In this document: positions 17,584 to 25,629 of the stretch, piece after piece
How positions within the stretch are numbered: position 1 is the first letter of the stretch
Layout of the letters: every line of letters starts with the position of its first letter
Assembly: GCF_010894435.1 (NCBI RefSeq)
Contig: NZ_JAAIXZ010000013.1
Location: forward strand, 256,214 to 320,213
Length of the DNA stretch: 64,000 bases
Direction of reading: 5' to 3'
Source: Pyxidicoccus trucidator
Lineage (GTDB): Bacteria; Myxococcota; Myxococcia; Myxococcales; Myxococcaceae
The notes under the pieces: generated by a model
What the model was told of the DNA's origin: nothing
What the model saw: only the letters and a program-made list of their open reading frames with translations
The model's database searches: none
Made by a program: the position numbers and the translations under genes

Positions 17584-18606
17584 GTGAGTCCTCCTCTCGT
17601 CGGCATCTCCCTGGGTGACGTGTCGGGCATCGGGCCGGAGGTGACGGCCGCGGCCCTGGCGCTCCCCACCTTGCGCAAGGCGCTCGTCCCCGTGGTGTTC
17701 GGGGACGGGCCCACCCTGGAGCGCTTCCCCGTCTTCCGCCGCTACGCGCGCGTGGCCCCCGAGGCCCTGGGCCGCGTGGACGGCCCCACCCTGGTGGAGG
17801 TGACACGGCTGGCGGAGAAGGACCGCGTGCCGGGCAAGCCGTCTCGCGCGGGAGGCCGGGCGCAGTACGCATACGTGACGGCGGCGATTGAAGCCATGCG
17901 CGCGGGACACGTGGACGCGCTGTGCACGGCGCCAGTGTCGAAGGAGCAGATTTCGCGCGCGGGCATCCCCTTCATGGGCCACACGGAGGTGCTGGCCGAG
18001 GCCTTCGGCGTGGACGTGTTGATGATGATGGACGGGCCCCGCGTGCGCGTGGCGCTGGCCACCAACCACGTGTCCATCTCCGAGCTGCCGACGCTGCTCA
18101 CCGTGGAGGGACTTGTCGCGCAGCTCAAGCTGCTGTCGCGCAGCCTGGAGCCGGTGGTGGGCCGCCGCCCGCGCATCGCCGTGCTGGGGCTCAACCCGCA
18201 CGCGGGCGAGGGCGGGCTGCTGGGGCGGGAAGAGGTGGAGGTGATTGGCCCCGCCATCCGCAGGGCGCGCGCGGCGAAGGTGGACGCGAGCGGGCCCATT
18301 CCGGCGGATGGCCTGTTCGCCCGGCCGGATGGGATTGCGGAGCGCTACGACGTGGTGCTGGCCATGTACCACGACCAGGGGCTCATCCCGGCCAAGGCGC
18401 TGGACTTCGAACGCACCGTGAATGTGACGCTGGGGCTGCCGGTGCCGCGCACGTCTCCGGACCACGGGACGGCGTACGCGATTGCGGGCAAGGGTGAGGC
18501 GAGCTGCGTGCCCATGGTGGAGGCGCTGCTCAAGGCGGCGCAGTTGGCGCGGGCAGGCGCGCGAGGTGCTCGGCCAGGTCCTCGCCGTCCTTCTCGGGGT
18601 CGATGA
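17584..18606 (+). CDS. pdxA: 4-hydroxythreonine-4-phosphate dehydrogenase PdxA
   Basis: NAD- and metal-dependent enzyme of pyridoxal-5-phosphate synthesis, oxidising and decarboxylating 4-phosphohydroxy-L-threonine. Seen: ISLGDVSGIGPEV, CTAPVSKEQI, FMGHTEVLAEAFGVD (metal His), LGLNPHAGEGG, MYHDQGLIPAKALDF (metal His), TSPDHGTAYAIAGKGEA (metal His). All three metal histidines are present. GTG 17584 matches the family start; ATG 17563 is also possible. The last 17 or so residues after KAAQLARAG are Arg/Pro-rich and non-family; they arise because the 3 prime end overlaps the convergent ferredoxin-like gene by 77 bases. Confidence 0.93.
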   Translation: MSPPLVGISLGDVSGIGPEVTAAALALPTLRKALVPVVFGDGPTLERFPVFRRYARVAPEALGRVDGPTLVEVTRLAEKDRVPGKPSRAGGRAQYAYVTAAIEAMRAGHVDALCTAPVSKEQISRAGIPFMGHTEVLAEAFGVDVLMMMDGPRVRVALATNHVSISELPTLLTVEGLVAQLKLLSRSLEPVVGRRPRIAVLGLNPHAGEGGLLGREEVEVIGPAIRRARAAKVDASGPIPADGLFARPDGIAERYDVVLAMYHDQGLIPAKALDFERTVNVTLGLPVPRTSPDHGTAYAIAGKGEASCVPMVEALLKAAQLARAGARGARPGPRRPSRGR

Positions 18607-18868
18607 GCTGGACGTGCGCGCCGGTGCCTCCGTCCGGGAGCACCAGCACGCTGACGCGTCCCTTCGGGCAGTAGCCCAGGCAGTCCGCGGAAATCACCCG
18701 CGTGCTGCCGGCGAGGCCCCGCGCACGGAGCGCCTCCTTGAGCCGGCGCGGCAGGTCCACGCCTCCGGCGCTCGCGTCCAGGCGCACCAGGCAGCGGTGG
18801 CAGACGTGCAGCTCCGTGGGCTCCGGTTCCTGTCCGGGCTCGGGGGGTGGCGTTCCGTGCTGCGGCAT
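18530..18868 (-). CDS. (2Fe-2S) ferredoxin-like protein
   Basis: 112-residue thioredoxin-fold ferredoxin homologue. Four cysteines fit a [2Fe-2S] cluster: HVCHRCLVRLDAS gives the first two and SADCLGYCPKGRVSVLVLPD the second pair, the pattern of Aquifex-type/NuoE-like ferredoxins found in nitrogen-fixers and myxobacteria. LAEHLARLPAP ends the protein. The N-terminal 20 residues are Pro/Glu-rich. Its 3 prime end overlaps pdxA tail-to-tail, an unusually long convergent overlap. Confidence 0.82.
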   Translation of the reverse strand: MPQHGTPPPEPGQEPEPTELHVCHRCLVRLDASAGGVDLPRRLKEALRARGLAGSTRVISADCLGYCPKGRVSVLVLPDGGTGAHVQLIDPEKDGEDLAEHLARLPAPTAPP

Positions 18869-18904
18869 GGCCCGGGAAGGATAGGCGCGGGCTCGTCCGT
18901 GCGC

Positions 18905-20917
18905 CTAGAAGACGAACGGGAAGCGGATGGGCTCCGCCATGCGGACCTGGTGGGCCGGGAACTTCCAGCGGCGGACCACGTCCTCGATGCAGTGCGCGAG
19001 CGAGGTGGCCTTGAGCGTGTCCGTGTCCATGGAGACGCTGGAGGTGTCACCGCTCGGGAGCACGGACCAGCGCACCAGGAAGCGACCGCCTCCCTCCACT
19101 GGCGTGCCCTTCGCGTGCTGACGGATGCACGCGGTGATGGCGGGCTGGTTCGTCACCACCACGGCCTTCACGTCTTCGGGCGTGAGGTGCTCCTTCGCAT
19201 CGGGCGCGGGCGGGATGTAGACGGTGCGCTCGGGGACCGCGGGCTTCGCGGCCTTCTGCTCCGCGTCCTCCGTGAAGCCGAGCTCCCGCGCGAAGTCCTC
19301 GTCCAGCTCCGACTGCTGCTCCTCGGCCTCCTCTGCTTCGGCGGCCTCGGCGGTGATGGACTCCTCGTCGGCAGCGGAGGACTCGGACTCGTTGAAGTTG
19401 TGCTCGCTGGAGTCCTGGTCCTCGGCTTCCTCTTCGGTGTCGGCGGGGCGCGAGGCCACGACCGTCTTCGCGGCCACCTTGCGCGCGGAGGGCATGCGGA
19501 GCGCCACCGTGGCGGGCTGACCACTGGTGAGGGTGGTCCCTCCCACGGCGGAACCGCTCATCGGCCCCGTCGTGGGCTGCTGCGCGCGCAGACCGTTCGC
19601 CGCACCCTGCACGTCACCCTGCGCAGTGGAGAGCACGGTGCCCGAGACCGAGGCCGCGGCCTGCTGCGCGGCCGACGTACCGGCACCCGGGGCTCCGGGC
19701 TGTGGCTGGCCCTGCGCCCCCGTCACCAACGGCTGGCCGGCCTGCGCGGCGCCGGGGATACCGGCGGGGCCTGCGATGCCGCCAGCCTGCGCCTCCCCGT
19801 TCACTCCCGAGGGCACCCCCGTACCTGCGCCACCGAGCTGAGCCACGCCAACTCCACCCGACGGCAACAGTGCGCCGGTGCCGACCTGTGCCTCACCGTT
19901 CATGCCGGTGCTGCCCGCCTGCGCCACGCCGGCCAGGCCTGACGGTAGCGCGCCCGTGCTGCCCACCTGCGCCGTACCCGCCACCGCGCTGGTGCTGCCC
20001 AACTGAGCCGCGCCGGCCATGCCTGGCGGCAGCGTGCCTGAGTTCCCCACCTGCACAGTGCCCACCACCGCGCCGGTGCTGCCCGCTTGCGCCGTGCCCG
20101 CCATGGACGACACGCCCTGGGTCGTGCCCGTGCCCGTCAGGTGCTCACGGAAGTGCAGGCCCGCGACCACGAGCATTCCCGCCGCGAGCGCGCCCACCGC
20201 CGCCGCGCCCAGGAAGGCGCCGGGCTTCATACCGACGCGCTTCGGCTCAACGTGCGTGGGCAGCGGCATGCCCCACTGCTGGGGATACTGCGCCATGGGC
20301 GCCGCGTGCGGGTGCCCCCACGAAGGCAGCGGCACTCCGGGCGGCGGCGGTGCAATCCCCGGCAACAGGTTGCCCGGATACGCAGGCGTGGCGCTCGCCT
20401 GCTGCGCGGAGACTGGCACGCTCCACGGCGTCATCGGCAGGCCCGCCGCGTCCGTGCCCACGCCCCCGTGCGCCGCCTCGGCGTGCCCCTGCACCGAGGC
20501 CGGGTCCACGGGCGCGAGCATCTCCGAGAAGCGCGTCGTCACCTTCACGCCCGGCGACATGCGCATCCACTCGGGAATCTCGACCGCGGGCTCCTCGGGC
20601 TCGGGGAGCACGTCCACGGAGGGCGGCGGCAGCGTCTTCAGCCACTGCGACTCCTGCTCGGCCAGGTCGAGCAGCGCGCGCATGCTCCCGGAAGCCGTCG
20701 TGGCGGGACTCGCCTCGGACGCCTCCACGCCCGCCCCCTGATGGACGAACAACTCGCGGTCCAGGTACGCGTCGAGGTCCCCGTCGAGCGCATCCTCCAC
20801 GCTCAGCGGCACGCCCGGCACGGGCCCGTGAGCCCCACCCGCCGGGCTCGTCGTCCCCGGAGTCCCCATCCCCTGCCCCCGGAACTGCCCCTCGGCCCCT
20901 GACAGAAGCTCGCCCAC
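18905..20917 (-). CDS. AgmX/PglI C-terminal domain protein with single membrane helix
   Basis: 670-residue predicted inner-membrane protein. Order: an acidic N-terminal cytoplasmic region of about 220 residues (DALDGDLDAYLDRELF, SMRALLDLAEQESQWL); a basic flank and single helix (PGAFLGAAAVGALAAGMLVV, about 230-255); a long low-complexity periplasmic region of degenerate AQxGSTG repeats (about 265-460); an acidic Glu/Ser stretch (EEEAEDQDSSEHNFNESES); and a TonB-C-like AgmX/PglI domain at the end (VVVTNQPAITACIRQHAKG, RFLVRWSVLPSGDTSSVSMD, HCIEDVVRRWKFPAHQ). AgmX and PglI are gliding-motility-associated proteins in Myxococcus; direct motility involvement here is inference. GTG start 20917 has GGAGGG only three bases upstream, so ATG 20869 is an alternative. 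Confidence 0.82.
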   Translation of the reverse strand: MGELLSGAEGQFRGQGMGTPGTTSPAGGAHGPVPGVPLSVEDALDGDLDAYLDRELFVHQGAGVEASEASPATTASGSMRALLDLAEQESQWLKTLPPPSVDVLPEPEEPAVEIPEWMRMSPGVKVTTRFSEMLAPVDPASVQGHAEAAHGGVGTDAAGLPMTPWSVPVSAQQASATPAYPGNLLPGIAPPPPGVPLPSWGHPHAAPMAQYPQQWGMPLPTHVEPKRVGMKPGAFLGAAAVGALAAGMLVVAGLHFREHLTGTGTTQGVSSMAGTAQAGSTGAVVGTVQVGNSGTLPPGMAGAAQLGSTSAVAGTAQVGSTGALPSGLAGVAQAGSTGMNGEAQVGTGALLPSGGVGVAQLGGAGTGVPSGVNGEAQAGGIAGPAGIPGAAQAGQPLVTGAQGQPQPGAPGAGTSAAQQAAASVSGTVLSTAQGDVQGAANGLRAQQPTTGPMSGSAVGGTTLTSGQPATVALRMPSARKVAAKTVVASRPADTEEEAEDQDSSEHNFNESESSAADEESITAEAAEAEEAEEQQSELDEDFARELGFTEDAEQKAAKPAVPERTVYIPPAPDAKEHLTPEDVKAVVVTNQPAITACIRQHAKGTPVEGGGRFLVRWSVLPSGDTSSVSMDTDTLKATSLAHCIEDVVRRWKFPAHQVRMAEPIRFPFVF

Positions 20918-20947
20918 ACACCCTCCCGCGCCCGTACTGATTTGTCC

Positions 20948-20968
20948 GGCCCTGATCGCGTCAGGGCC
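20948..20968. promoter_or_regulatory. Palindrome upstream of AgmX/PglI gene
   Basis: GGCCCTGA-TCGCG-TCAGGGCC, perfect eight-base arms, centred about 41 bases upstream of the GTG start. It may be an operator or a leader hairpin; the binding protein is unknown. Confidence 0.4.
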
Positions 20969-21133
20969 TGCAAGCTAGGGATGGGTCGGCGGTGCGCCAC
21001 TCGCGAGTGTCCTGGGACGAACGCTCTGCCCTGCGGACGGAGCCCGCCTGTCCATTGCTCCACCGAGCCCGCACACGTCGGGGCTGTGCCTCGCACGCAT
21101 GCCGACATCGCGCTTCGAATCTCAGCGGTTTTT

Positions 21134-21198
21134 TCCTTCACGCCGACCCGGAGTCCCGGGGCCATGCAGTCCCACGTGGAGAGGCACGGCGTGAAGGA
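21134..21198. repeat. 12-base inverted repeat with 41-base spacer
   Basis: TCCTTCACGCCG at 21134-21145 is perfectly complemented by CGGCGTGAAGGA at 21187-21198. A smaller hairpin (CCCGG/CCGGG) sits in the spacer. It lies just downstream of the aldo/keto reductase on the minus strand; the T-run is on the wrong side for an ordinary terminator of that gene. Confidence 0.5.
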
Positions 21199-21235
21199 GG
21201 GGCACGTCTACCGCGAGGACTTCCGAAGCGCCGGG

Positions 21236-22321
21236 CTACCAGCGCTCCTTGTCGGACTTCGGCGCCATGGGCCACTCGGGCGCGGCGACGCCATTCACCG
21301 TGAGGCCGCCGTGCATGAACGTGGGAGCGCCCTGGAGGAAGGCCGCGGGGAAGTTCAGCGTCGGCGTGGACGCGTCGTCCAGCGCCTTCACGTGCTCCGG
21401 CTTGAGCTGCACGTCCAGCGCGCCCAGGTTGTTGTCGAGCTGCTCCAGCGTCCGCGCCCCGATGATGGTGGACGTCACGCCCGGCCGGCTCTGCACCCAC
21501 GCGAGTGATACGCGCGCCACGGTGGTGTTCAGCTCCTTCGCCACGCGCTGGAGCACGTCGATGATGCCGTACGTCTTCTCGTTCAGCGAGCTCTCCGCCC
21601 ACGCGCCGCGGTCCGCCTTCACCTTGCCGGCATTCTCTCGCGTGTACTTGCCGCTGAGCACCCCGCTCTTCAGCGGAGACCACGGCGTCACTCCGAGCCC
21701 CAGCTCGCGCGCCATGGGCAGCAGCTCGCCTTCCACCGTGCGCTCCAGCAGCGAGTACTCCACCTGCAAGGCCACCAGCGGCGTCCAGCCCCGGAAGTGC
21801 GCTGTCACCTGCGCCTGCGCCACCTTCCACGCGGGCAGGTCCGAGACGCCCACGTAGCGGACCTTCCCCGAGCGCACCAGGTCGTCCATCGCCCGCAGCG
21901 TCTCTTCAATGGGCGTGTGGATGTCCCAGATGTGCATCCAGTACAGGTCGATGTGGTCCGTCTGCAGCCGGCGCAGCGACTCCTCGCACTGGGAAATCAT
22001 CGCCTTGCGGCCCGCGCCGCCGCCGTTCGGGTCGTCGGTGAACAGGTTGCCGACGAACTTCGTGGCAATGACGACGCGCTCGCGCTTGCTGGAGTGCCGA
22101 CCCAGGTGGTCGCCGATGATTTTCTCCGAGTGCCCGCGCGTGTACGCGTTGGCCGTGTCGATGAAGTTGCCACCCCGCTCCACGAAGCGGTCCATGATGG
22201 CGTTGGACGCCTCGACGCTGCTGCCCCAGCCCAGGTCCTCGCCGAACGTCATCGCCCCCAGGCAGAGCGGGCTGACGCGCAGGCCGGAGCGGCCCAGGGT
22301 GACGTAGTGGTTCAACGGCAT
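21236..22321 (-). CDS. Aldo/keto reductase
   Basis: 361-residue cytoplasmic NADPH-dependent reductase. The tetrad is visible: Asp in GNFIDTANAY, Tyr in NAYTRGHSEKIIG, Lys in VIATKFVGNLF, His in DLYWMHIWD. LGRSGLRVSPLCLGAMTFGE and the C-terminal SIIGARTLEQLDNNL-type segment (STIIGARTLEQLDNN) place it in the AKR11/YghZ-like group. Start ATG 22321 has GGGAG five bases upstream; ATG 22333 is in frame but lacks one. It diverges from the NTF2-like lipoprotein gene. Confidence 0.92.
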   Translation of the reverse strand: MPLNHYVTLGRSGLRVSPLCLGAMTFGEDLGWGSSVEASNAIMDRFVERGGNFIDTANAYTRGHSEKIIGDHLGRHSSKRERVVIATKFVGNLFTDDPNGGGAGRKAMISQCEESLRRLQTDHIDLYWMHIWDIHTPIEETLRAMDDLVRSGKVRYVGVSDLPAWKVAQAQVTAHFRGWTPLVALQVEYSLLERTVEGELLPMARELGLGVTPWSPLKSGVLSGKYTRENAGKVKADRGAWAESSLNEKTYGIIDVLQRVAKELNTTVARVSLAWVQSRPGVTSTIIGARTLEQLDNNLGALDVQLKPEHVKALDDASTPTLNFPAAFLQGAPTFMHGGLTVNGVAAPEWPMAPKSDKERW

Positions 22322-22475
22322 GAGTGCTCCCATCAATTCAGGGTGACACCAGCCTTCAAGGCGAGGAGCGGGACGGAGTGAGCACGAGCGGGCCCGGGAG
22401 GTCCGGTGAAAAGCGGCCGGTGGACTAACGGGATGCCACGGGCGCCGCCACCTCGTTACGGAACGACTGATGCCC

Positions 22476-22522
22476 ACGTGACGTGCTGCTGGCACCCTCC
22501 ACGGGAAACGTGCTGAAACGTG
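22476..22522. repeat. Cluster of four ACGTG elements before the NTF2-like gene
   Basis: ACGTG occurs at 22476, 22481, 22508 and 22518. The last two belong to a tandem GAAACGTG (22505-22512 and 22515-22522) ending four bases before the ATG at 22527. It may be regulatory or chance in a short intergenic region. Confidence 0.3.
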
Positions 22523-22526
22523 GCGC

Positions 22527-23036
22527 ATGCCCCGTCTGCTTCTGCTCACCGCCGTGCTGGCGGCCTGCGCCTGCAGCCACCCTCCCCTTCGGAGCCCCAC
22601 GAACATGAGCCCCGAGCCTTCCCGCGCCCACCGTGAGTTGCTGGAGCTGGAGCACTCCGTCACCCAGGCCATCCGCGAGCGGAATGGCCCCCGGCTGCGC
22701 GAGCTGCTGGGCAAGGACTTCGTCTTCCGTGGCGCGGGAGACGTGGAGACGGACCTCGAGACGTTCATCTCCAGCGTGGCCGCCATTCCCGGCACCATCC
22801 TCGACATCGAGATGCTCACCATGCGCGGTCACGTCTTCGGGGACACCGGAGTGCTCACCGGCACCCAGCGCGCCCGCGTGCGCCTGCCCGACGGCACCGA
22901 GGTGACGGACCTGCAGACCTTCACGGACGTGTGCCAGTGGCGCGAGGGACGGTGGCACATGGTCCTCGCCCACAGCCTCCCGGCCGCGCCCGAGGCCCCC
23001 TCGGACGGCGCTGCCACCGCGGCCACGGCGCGCTGA
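22527..23036 (+). CDS. NTF2-like (DUF4440-type) lipoprotein
   Basis: 169-residue predicted lipoprotein (MPRLLLLTAVLAACACS) with a cone-shaped SnoaL/DUF4440-like fold: LELEHSVTQAIRERNGPRLR, ELLGKDFVFRGAGDVET, DIEMLTMRGHVFGDTGVLTG, VTDLQTFTDVCQWREGRWHM. Such domains bind small ligands or act as enzymes; here the role is unknown. Two cysteines in the lipobox region (ACAC) make the exact lipidation site uncertain. Ala-rich C-terminal tail. Confidence 0.82.
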   Translation: MPRLLLLTAVLAACACSHPPLRSPTNMSPEPSRAHRELLELEHSVTQAIRERNGPRLRELLGKDFVFRGAGDVETDLETFISSVAAIPGTILDIEMLTMRGHVFGDTGVLTGTQRARVRLPDGTEVTDLQTFTDVCQWREGRWHMVLAHSLPAAPEAPSDGAATAATAR

Positions 23037-23262
23037 GTCCAGCCTCGGGTCCAGGTCCGCCGTCTCGCGGCGCACGGCCCTCGTGGCGGAGAACTGAGTC
23101 TCACGGCGCACACCCCTAGACTCGCACGCTGCCTGCCGGGTCGAGCCCGGCGTCCCACTGCGCACACGCGAGGCACGCAGCCGATGTCTGCTTGACAAGA
23201 TTGCCACGGCCCCTGAGCCGCGACGCTCCCGCGTGTCCACCTTCGCGCGCGGGGGGCTTCAC

Positions 23263-23841
23263 ATGCCGCACATTCAAGGTGAGCGCCGGTGGAGGCTTCC
23301 AGCCCGCGGCGCGGACTGGCTCGTCGTTCCATCCCTCAATCTCGGTGAGCAAGAGTCCGAGAGGAACCGGGTGCCGGAGGTCTTCGTCACCTCGGCGCTC
23401 GACGGTTGGCTGTCTTCACCCGCCGCGCGCACGCTGTATGCGATGTATCAGGCGCTCGGAGGGGGCTCCCCGCTGGGGTTGTCCGGCCTGGAGCGCGGCC
23501 GGTACGAGCAGCGCCTCAAGCAGCGGCTCACCGACGCCTTCCTCCACGGCGAGCTGATGGCACTGGAGGAGGATCGCCCCGTGCTCGCGCCCCCGCCCTG
23601 GCCGGAGCCCGTATGGCTGCGGCCCCAGGAGGCGCCCGTGAAGGAGCCGACATGGCTCGCCATCGAGCTGAAGGACGCGGAAGGCCAGCCCGTGCCCCAC
23701 GCGCGCTACGTGGTGACGCTGCCGGACGGCTCCACGCGCGAGGGCACACTCAACAAGAATGGCCACGCGCGCGTGGACGGGGTGACTCCCGGGCAGTGCC
23801 AGGTCAGCTTCCCCGAGCTGGAGGGAGAAAGCTGGGCGTGA
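23263..23841 (+). CDS. Hypothetical protein with carboxypeptidase-regulatory-like domain
   Basis: 192-residue protein. The C-terminal 60 residues (IELKDAEGQPVPHARYVVTL, PDGSTREGTLNKNGHARVDG, PGQCQVSFPELEG) form a small beta domain like those attached to type VI secretion spike proteins and PAAR-associated adaptors. The N-terminal half (WRLPARGADWLVVPSLNLG, YEQRLKQRLTDAFLHGELMA) is unrecognised. No secretion genes are adjacent. Its stop codon directly abuts the stop of the convergent peptidase with no spacer. ATG 23263 was preferred over 23233. Confidence 0.65.
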   Translation: MPHIQGERRWRLPARGADWLVVPSLNLGEQESERNRVPEVFVTSALDGWLSSPAARTLYAMYQALGGGSPLGLSGLERGRYEQRLKQRLTDAFLHGELMALEEDRPVLAPPPWPEPVWLRPQEAPVKEPTWLAIELKDAEGQPVPHARYVVTLPDGSTREGTLNKNGHARVDGVTPGQCQVSFPELEGESWA

Positions 23842-25227
23842 CTACCGCCGCTCCGCCATGACGGCCTCGACCTCCGAGGCCTCCTTCGGAATCGCGGCCG
23901 TCAGCACCTCGCAGCCCTCCGCCGTGACGAGCACGTCGTCCTCGATGCGGATGCCCCGCACGTCCGAATAGCGCGCCAGCACCTCGCGGTTCAGCCTGTC
24001 GCCCGCGCGCGCGGTGAGCCGCGCATCCTCCAGGATGGCGGGCACGCGGTAGAGGCCCGGCTCAATCGTCACCGCCATGCCGGGCTCCAAGTCCCTGTCC
24101 AGCCGCAGGTACCGGTGGCCGAACTCCTTCGCGCGCGTGCGGCCCGGCGCATAGCCGGCCCGGTCTCCCAGGTCCTCCATGTCGTGCACGTCCAGCCCGA
24201 GCAGGTGGCCGATGCCATGGGGGAACAGCAGCGCGGTGAGCCCGTCCACCACCAGCTCCTCCGGGTCTCCCCGGAGGATGCCCAGTGCCACCAGCCCGCG
24301 CGCCATCTCCCGGTGCGCGGCGAGGTGCACCTCGCGGTAGCGCACGCCCGGCCGCACCAGGGCGATGCTCGCCTTCTGCGCGCGCAGCACCACCTCGTAC
24401 AGCTCGCGCTGCGTCGTGCTGAAGCGCCCCGTCACCGGCCACGTGCGCGTCACGTCGCACGCGAAGCCACCCGGGCTCTCGCCACCGACGTCCGCCAGCA
24501 GCAGGTCCCCCGCGCGCAGCTCATGGTGGTACTTCAGGTTGTGCAGCACCTCGCCATGCACCGTGACGATGGGCTGGTATGCCGGGCGCACGTCCCGCGC
24601 GACGAACTCCGCCTCCATCGCCGCGCGCACCGCGGCCTCGAGCAGCCCCGGCCGCGTCGCGCGCATGCCGGCCAGGTGCGCGGGCGTGGTGGCCTCGGCG
24701 GCCCGACGCAGCTGCGCCACCGCCGCGGCGTCGTGCCGCAGGCGCAGCGCAATCATCCCCTCCGCCAGCGGCTCGTCCGCCGGGAGCAGCCGCCCGGGCC
24801 GCACCTCGCGGCCGAGCAGCCCCGCCAGGTCCGCGCATGTCTCCAGGTCCGGCGTGGGCAGCGTGGCCACCCCGCGCACCGAGGCCAGCACCGCCGGCAG
24901 CTCCGCGCGCGAGCGCACCGGGCAGCCCGTCCGCTCGGAGACTTCCGCGAAGCCCGGCACCGCGCCGTCCCACAGCGCGTCGTCAGGGCCGGGCTCGGGC
25001 AGGTACAGCGTCCACGACTGGCCGTCGTAGAAGCCCAGGCCGTCCGGCACCGCCACCCCGAAAAGGTAGAGGAAGTGGCTGGCCGCGCGGAAGGGGAACT
25101 GGTCCGCCGCGTAGTTGCGCGGACGCGGGCGGCTCGACGCCAGCACCGCCGGGGTGCTTCCCAGGACGTGGGCCAGCAGCTCGCGCCGCCGCAGGAGGGC
25201 GGCGCGCTCGGAGAGGTCAGGCAGCAT
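23842..25227 (-). CDS. Aminopeptidase P family (Xaa-Pro) metallopeptidase
   Basis: 461-residue M24 metallopeptidase that removes N-terminal residues before proline. N-domain: FPFRAASHFLYLFGVAVPDG; catalytic pita-bread domain with the metal ligands in LLADVGGESPGGFACDVTRT (Asp, Asp), LFPHGIGHLLGLDVHDME (His), MAVTIEPGLY (Glu) and IRIEDDVLVT (Glu). Length and order fit AMP-P/PepQ enzymes. It is the last gene of the minus-strand signalling cluster, 18 bases after the response regulator, and may be cotranscribed with it. Confidence 0.92.
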   Translation of the reverse strand: MLPDLSERAALLRRRELLAHVLGSTPAVLASSRPRPRNYAADQFPFRAASHFLYLFGVAVPDGLGFYDGQSWTLYLPEPGPDDALWDGAVPGFAEVSERTGCPVRSRAELPAVLASVRGVATLPTPDLETCADLAGLLGREVRPGRLLPADEPLAEGMIALRLRHDAAAVAQLRRAAEATTPAHLAGMRATRPGLLEAAVRAAMEAEFVARDVRPAYQPIVTVHGEVLHNLKYHHELRAGDLLLADVGGESPGGFACDVTRTWPVTGRFSTTQRELYEVVLRAQKASIALVRPGVRYREVHLAAHREMARGLVALGILRGDPEELVVDGLTALLFPHGIGHLLGLDVHDMEDLGDRAGYAPGRTRAKEFGHRYLRLDRDLEPGMAVTIEPGLYRVPAILEDARLTARAGDRLNREVLARYSDVRGIRIEDDVLVTAEGCEVLTAAIPKEASEVEAVMAERR

Positions 25228-25245
25228 GAGGAGGAGGACTCCGGC

Positions 25246-25629
25246 TCAGGCGCCCAGCGGACGCTGGGGGAGCAGCTTGAAGAGGAAGGCCAGCAGGTCG
25301 TCGAAGTGGCCGCCCTTGCGGAAGATGGCGTCCACCGGCATGTCGATCTTCCCGTCGTGCCCGGTGACGAAGACCACCTTCGTCTTCGGCATGTGGTGGC
25401 GCACCAGCGGAATCAGCCCGGTGCCGAAGCCGTCACCCAGGCTCTGGTCCAGCAGCACCGCGTCGTAGGCGCGCGGCCGGGTCAGGAGATTGGCGGCCTC
25501 CGAGTAGGAGCCGGCCGTCACCACCGCGAAGCCCGCATCCTCCAGCAGCGCCGCGAGCGTCATCCGGTTGGACGGGTCGTCCTCCACCAGCAGCAGGCAG
25601 CGTCCGAAGGTCCAGCTCGTCTCCATCAC
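25246..25629 (-). CDS. Receiver-only response regulator
   Basis: 127-residue single CheY-like receiver domain without output. Acidic pocket in LLLVEDDPSNR, phosphoacceptor Asp in AVLLDQSLGDGFG, conserved Thr in VVFVTGHDGK and Lys in AIFRKGGHFDDLL (the usual KP is KG). It overlaps the upstream kinase stop by four bases (ATGA), so kinase and regulator are translationally coupled and probably cognate partners. Confidence 0.88.
   Translation of the reverse strand: MMETSWTFGRCLLLVEDDPSNRMTLAALLEDAGFAVVTAGSYSEAANLLTRPRAYDAVLLDQSLGDGFGTGLIPLVRHHMPKTKVVFVTGHDGKIDMPVDAIFRKGGHFDDLLAFLFKLLPQRPLGA

Larger units (their letters stand above)
20918..21235. other. Gene-free stretch between aldo/keto reductase end and AgmX/PglI gene start
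   Basis: 318 bases without a convincing gene. It holds the 5 prime region of the minus-strand AgmX/PglI gene. Two structured elements are visible: a palindrome at 20948-20968 and a 12-pair inverted repeat with a 41-base spacer at 21134-21198, flanked on its left by a run of six T residues. A plus-strand open frame across it has no ribosome site and only shadows the minus-strand gene. Confidence 0.6.

Noticed and set aside
20942-21508. 188-codon plus-strand open frame in the gap before the aldo/keto reductase
   Set aside because: No ribosome site and it runs antisense into the reductase gene.
23192-23197. Consensus TTGACA upstream of 23263
   Set aside because: No acceptable -10 hexamer at 16-18 bases spacing, so I did not call a promoter.
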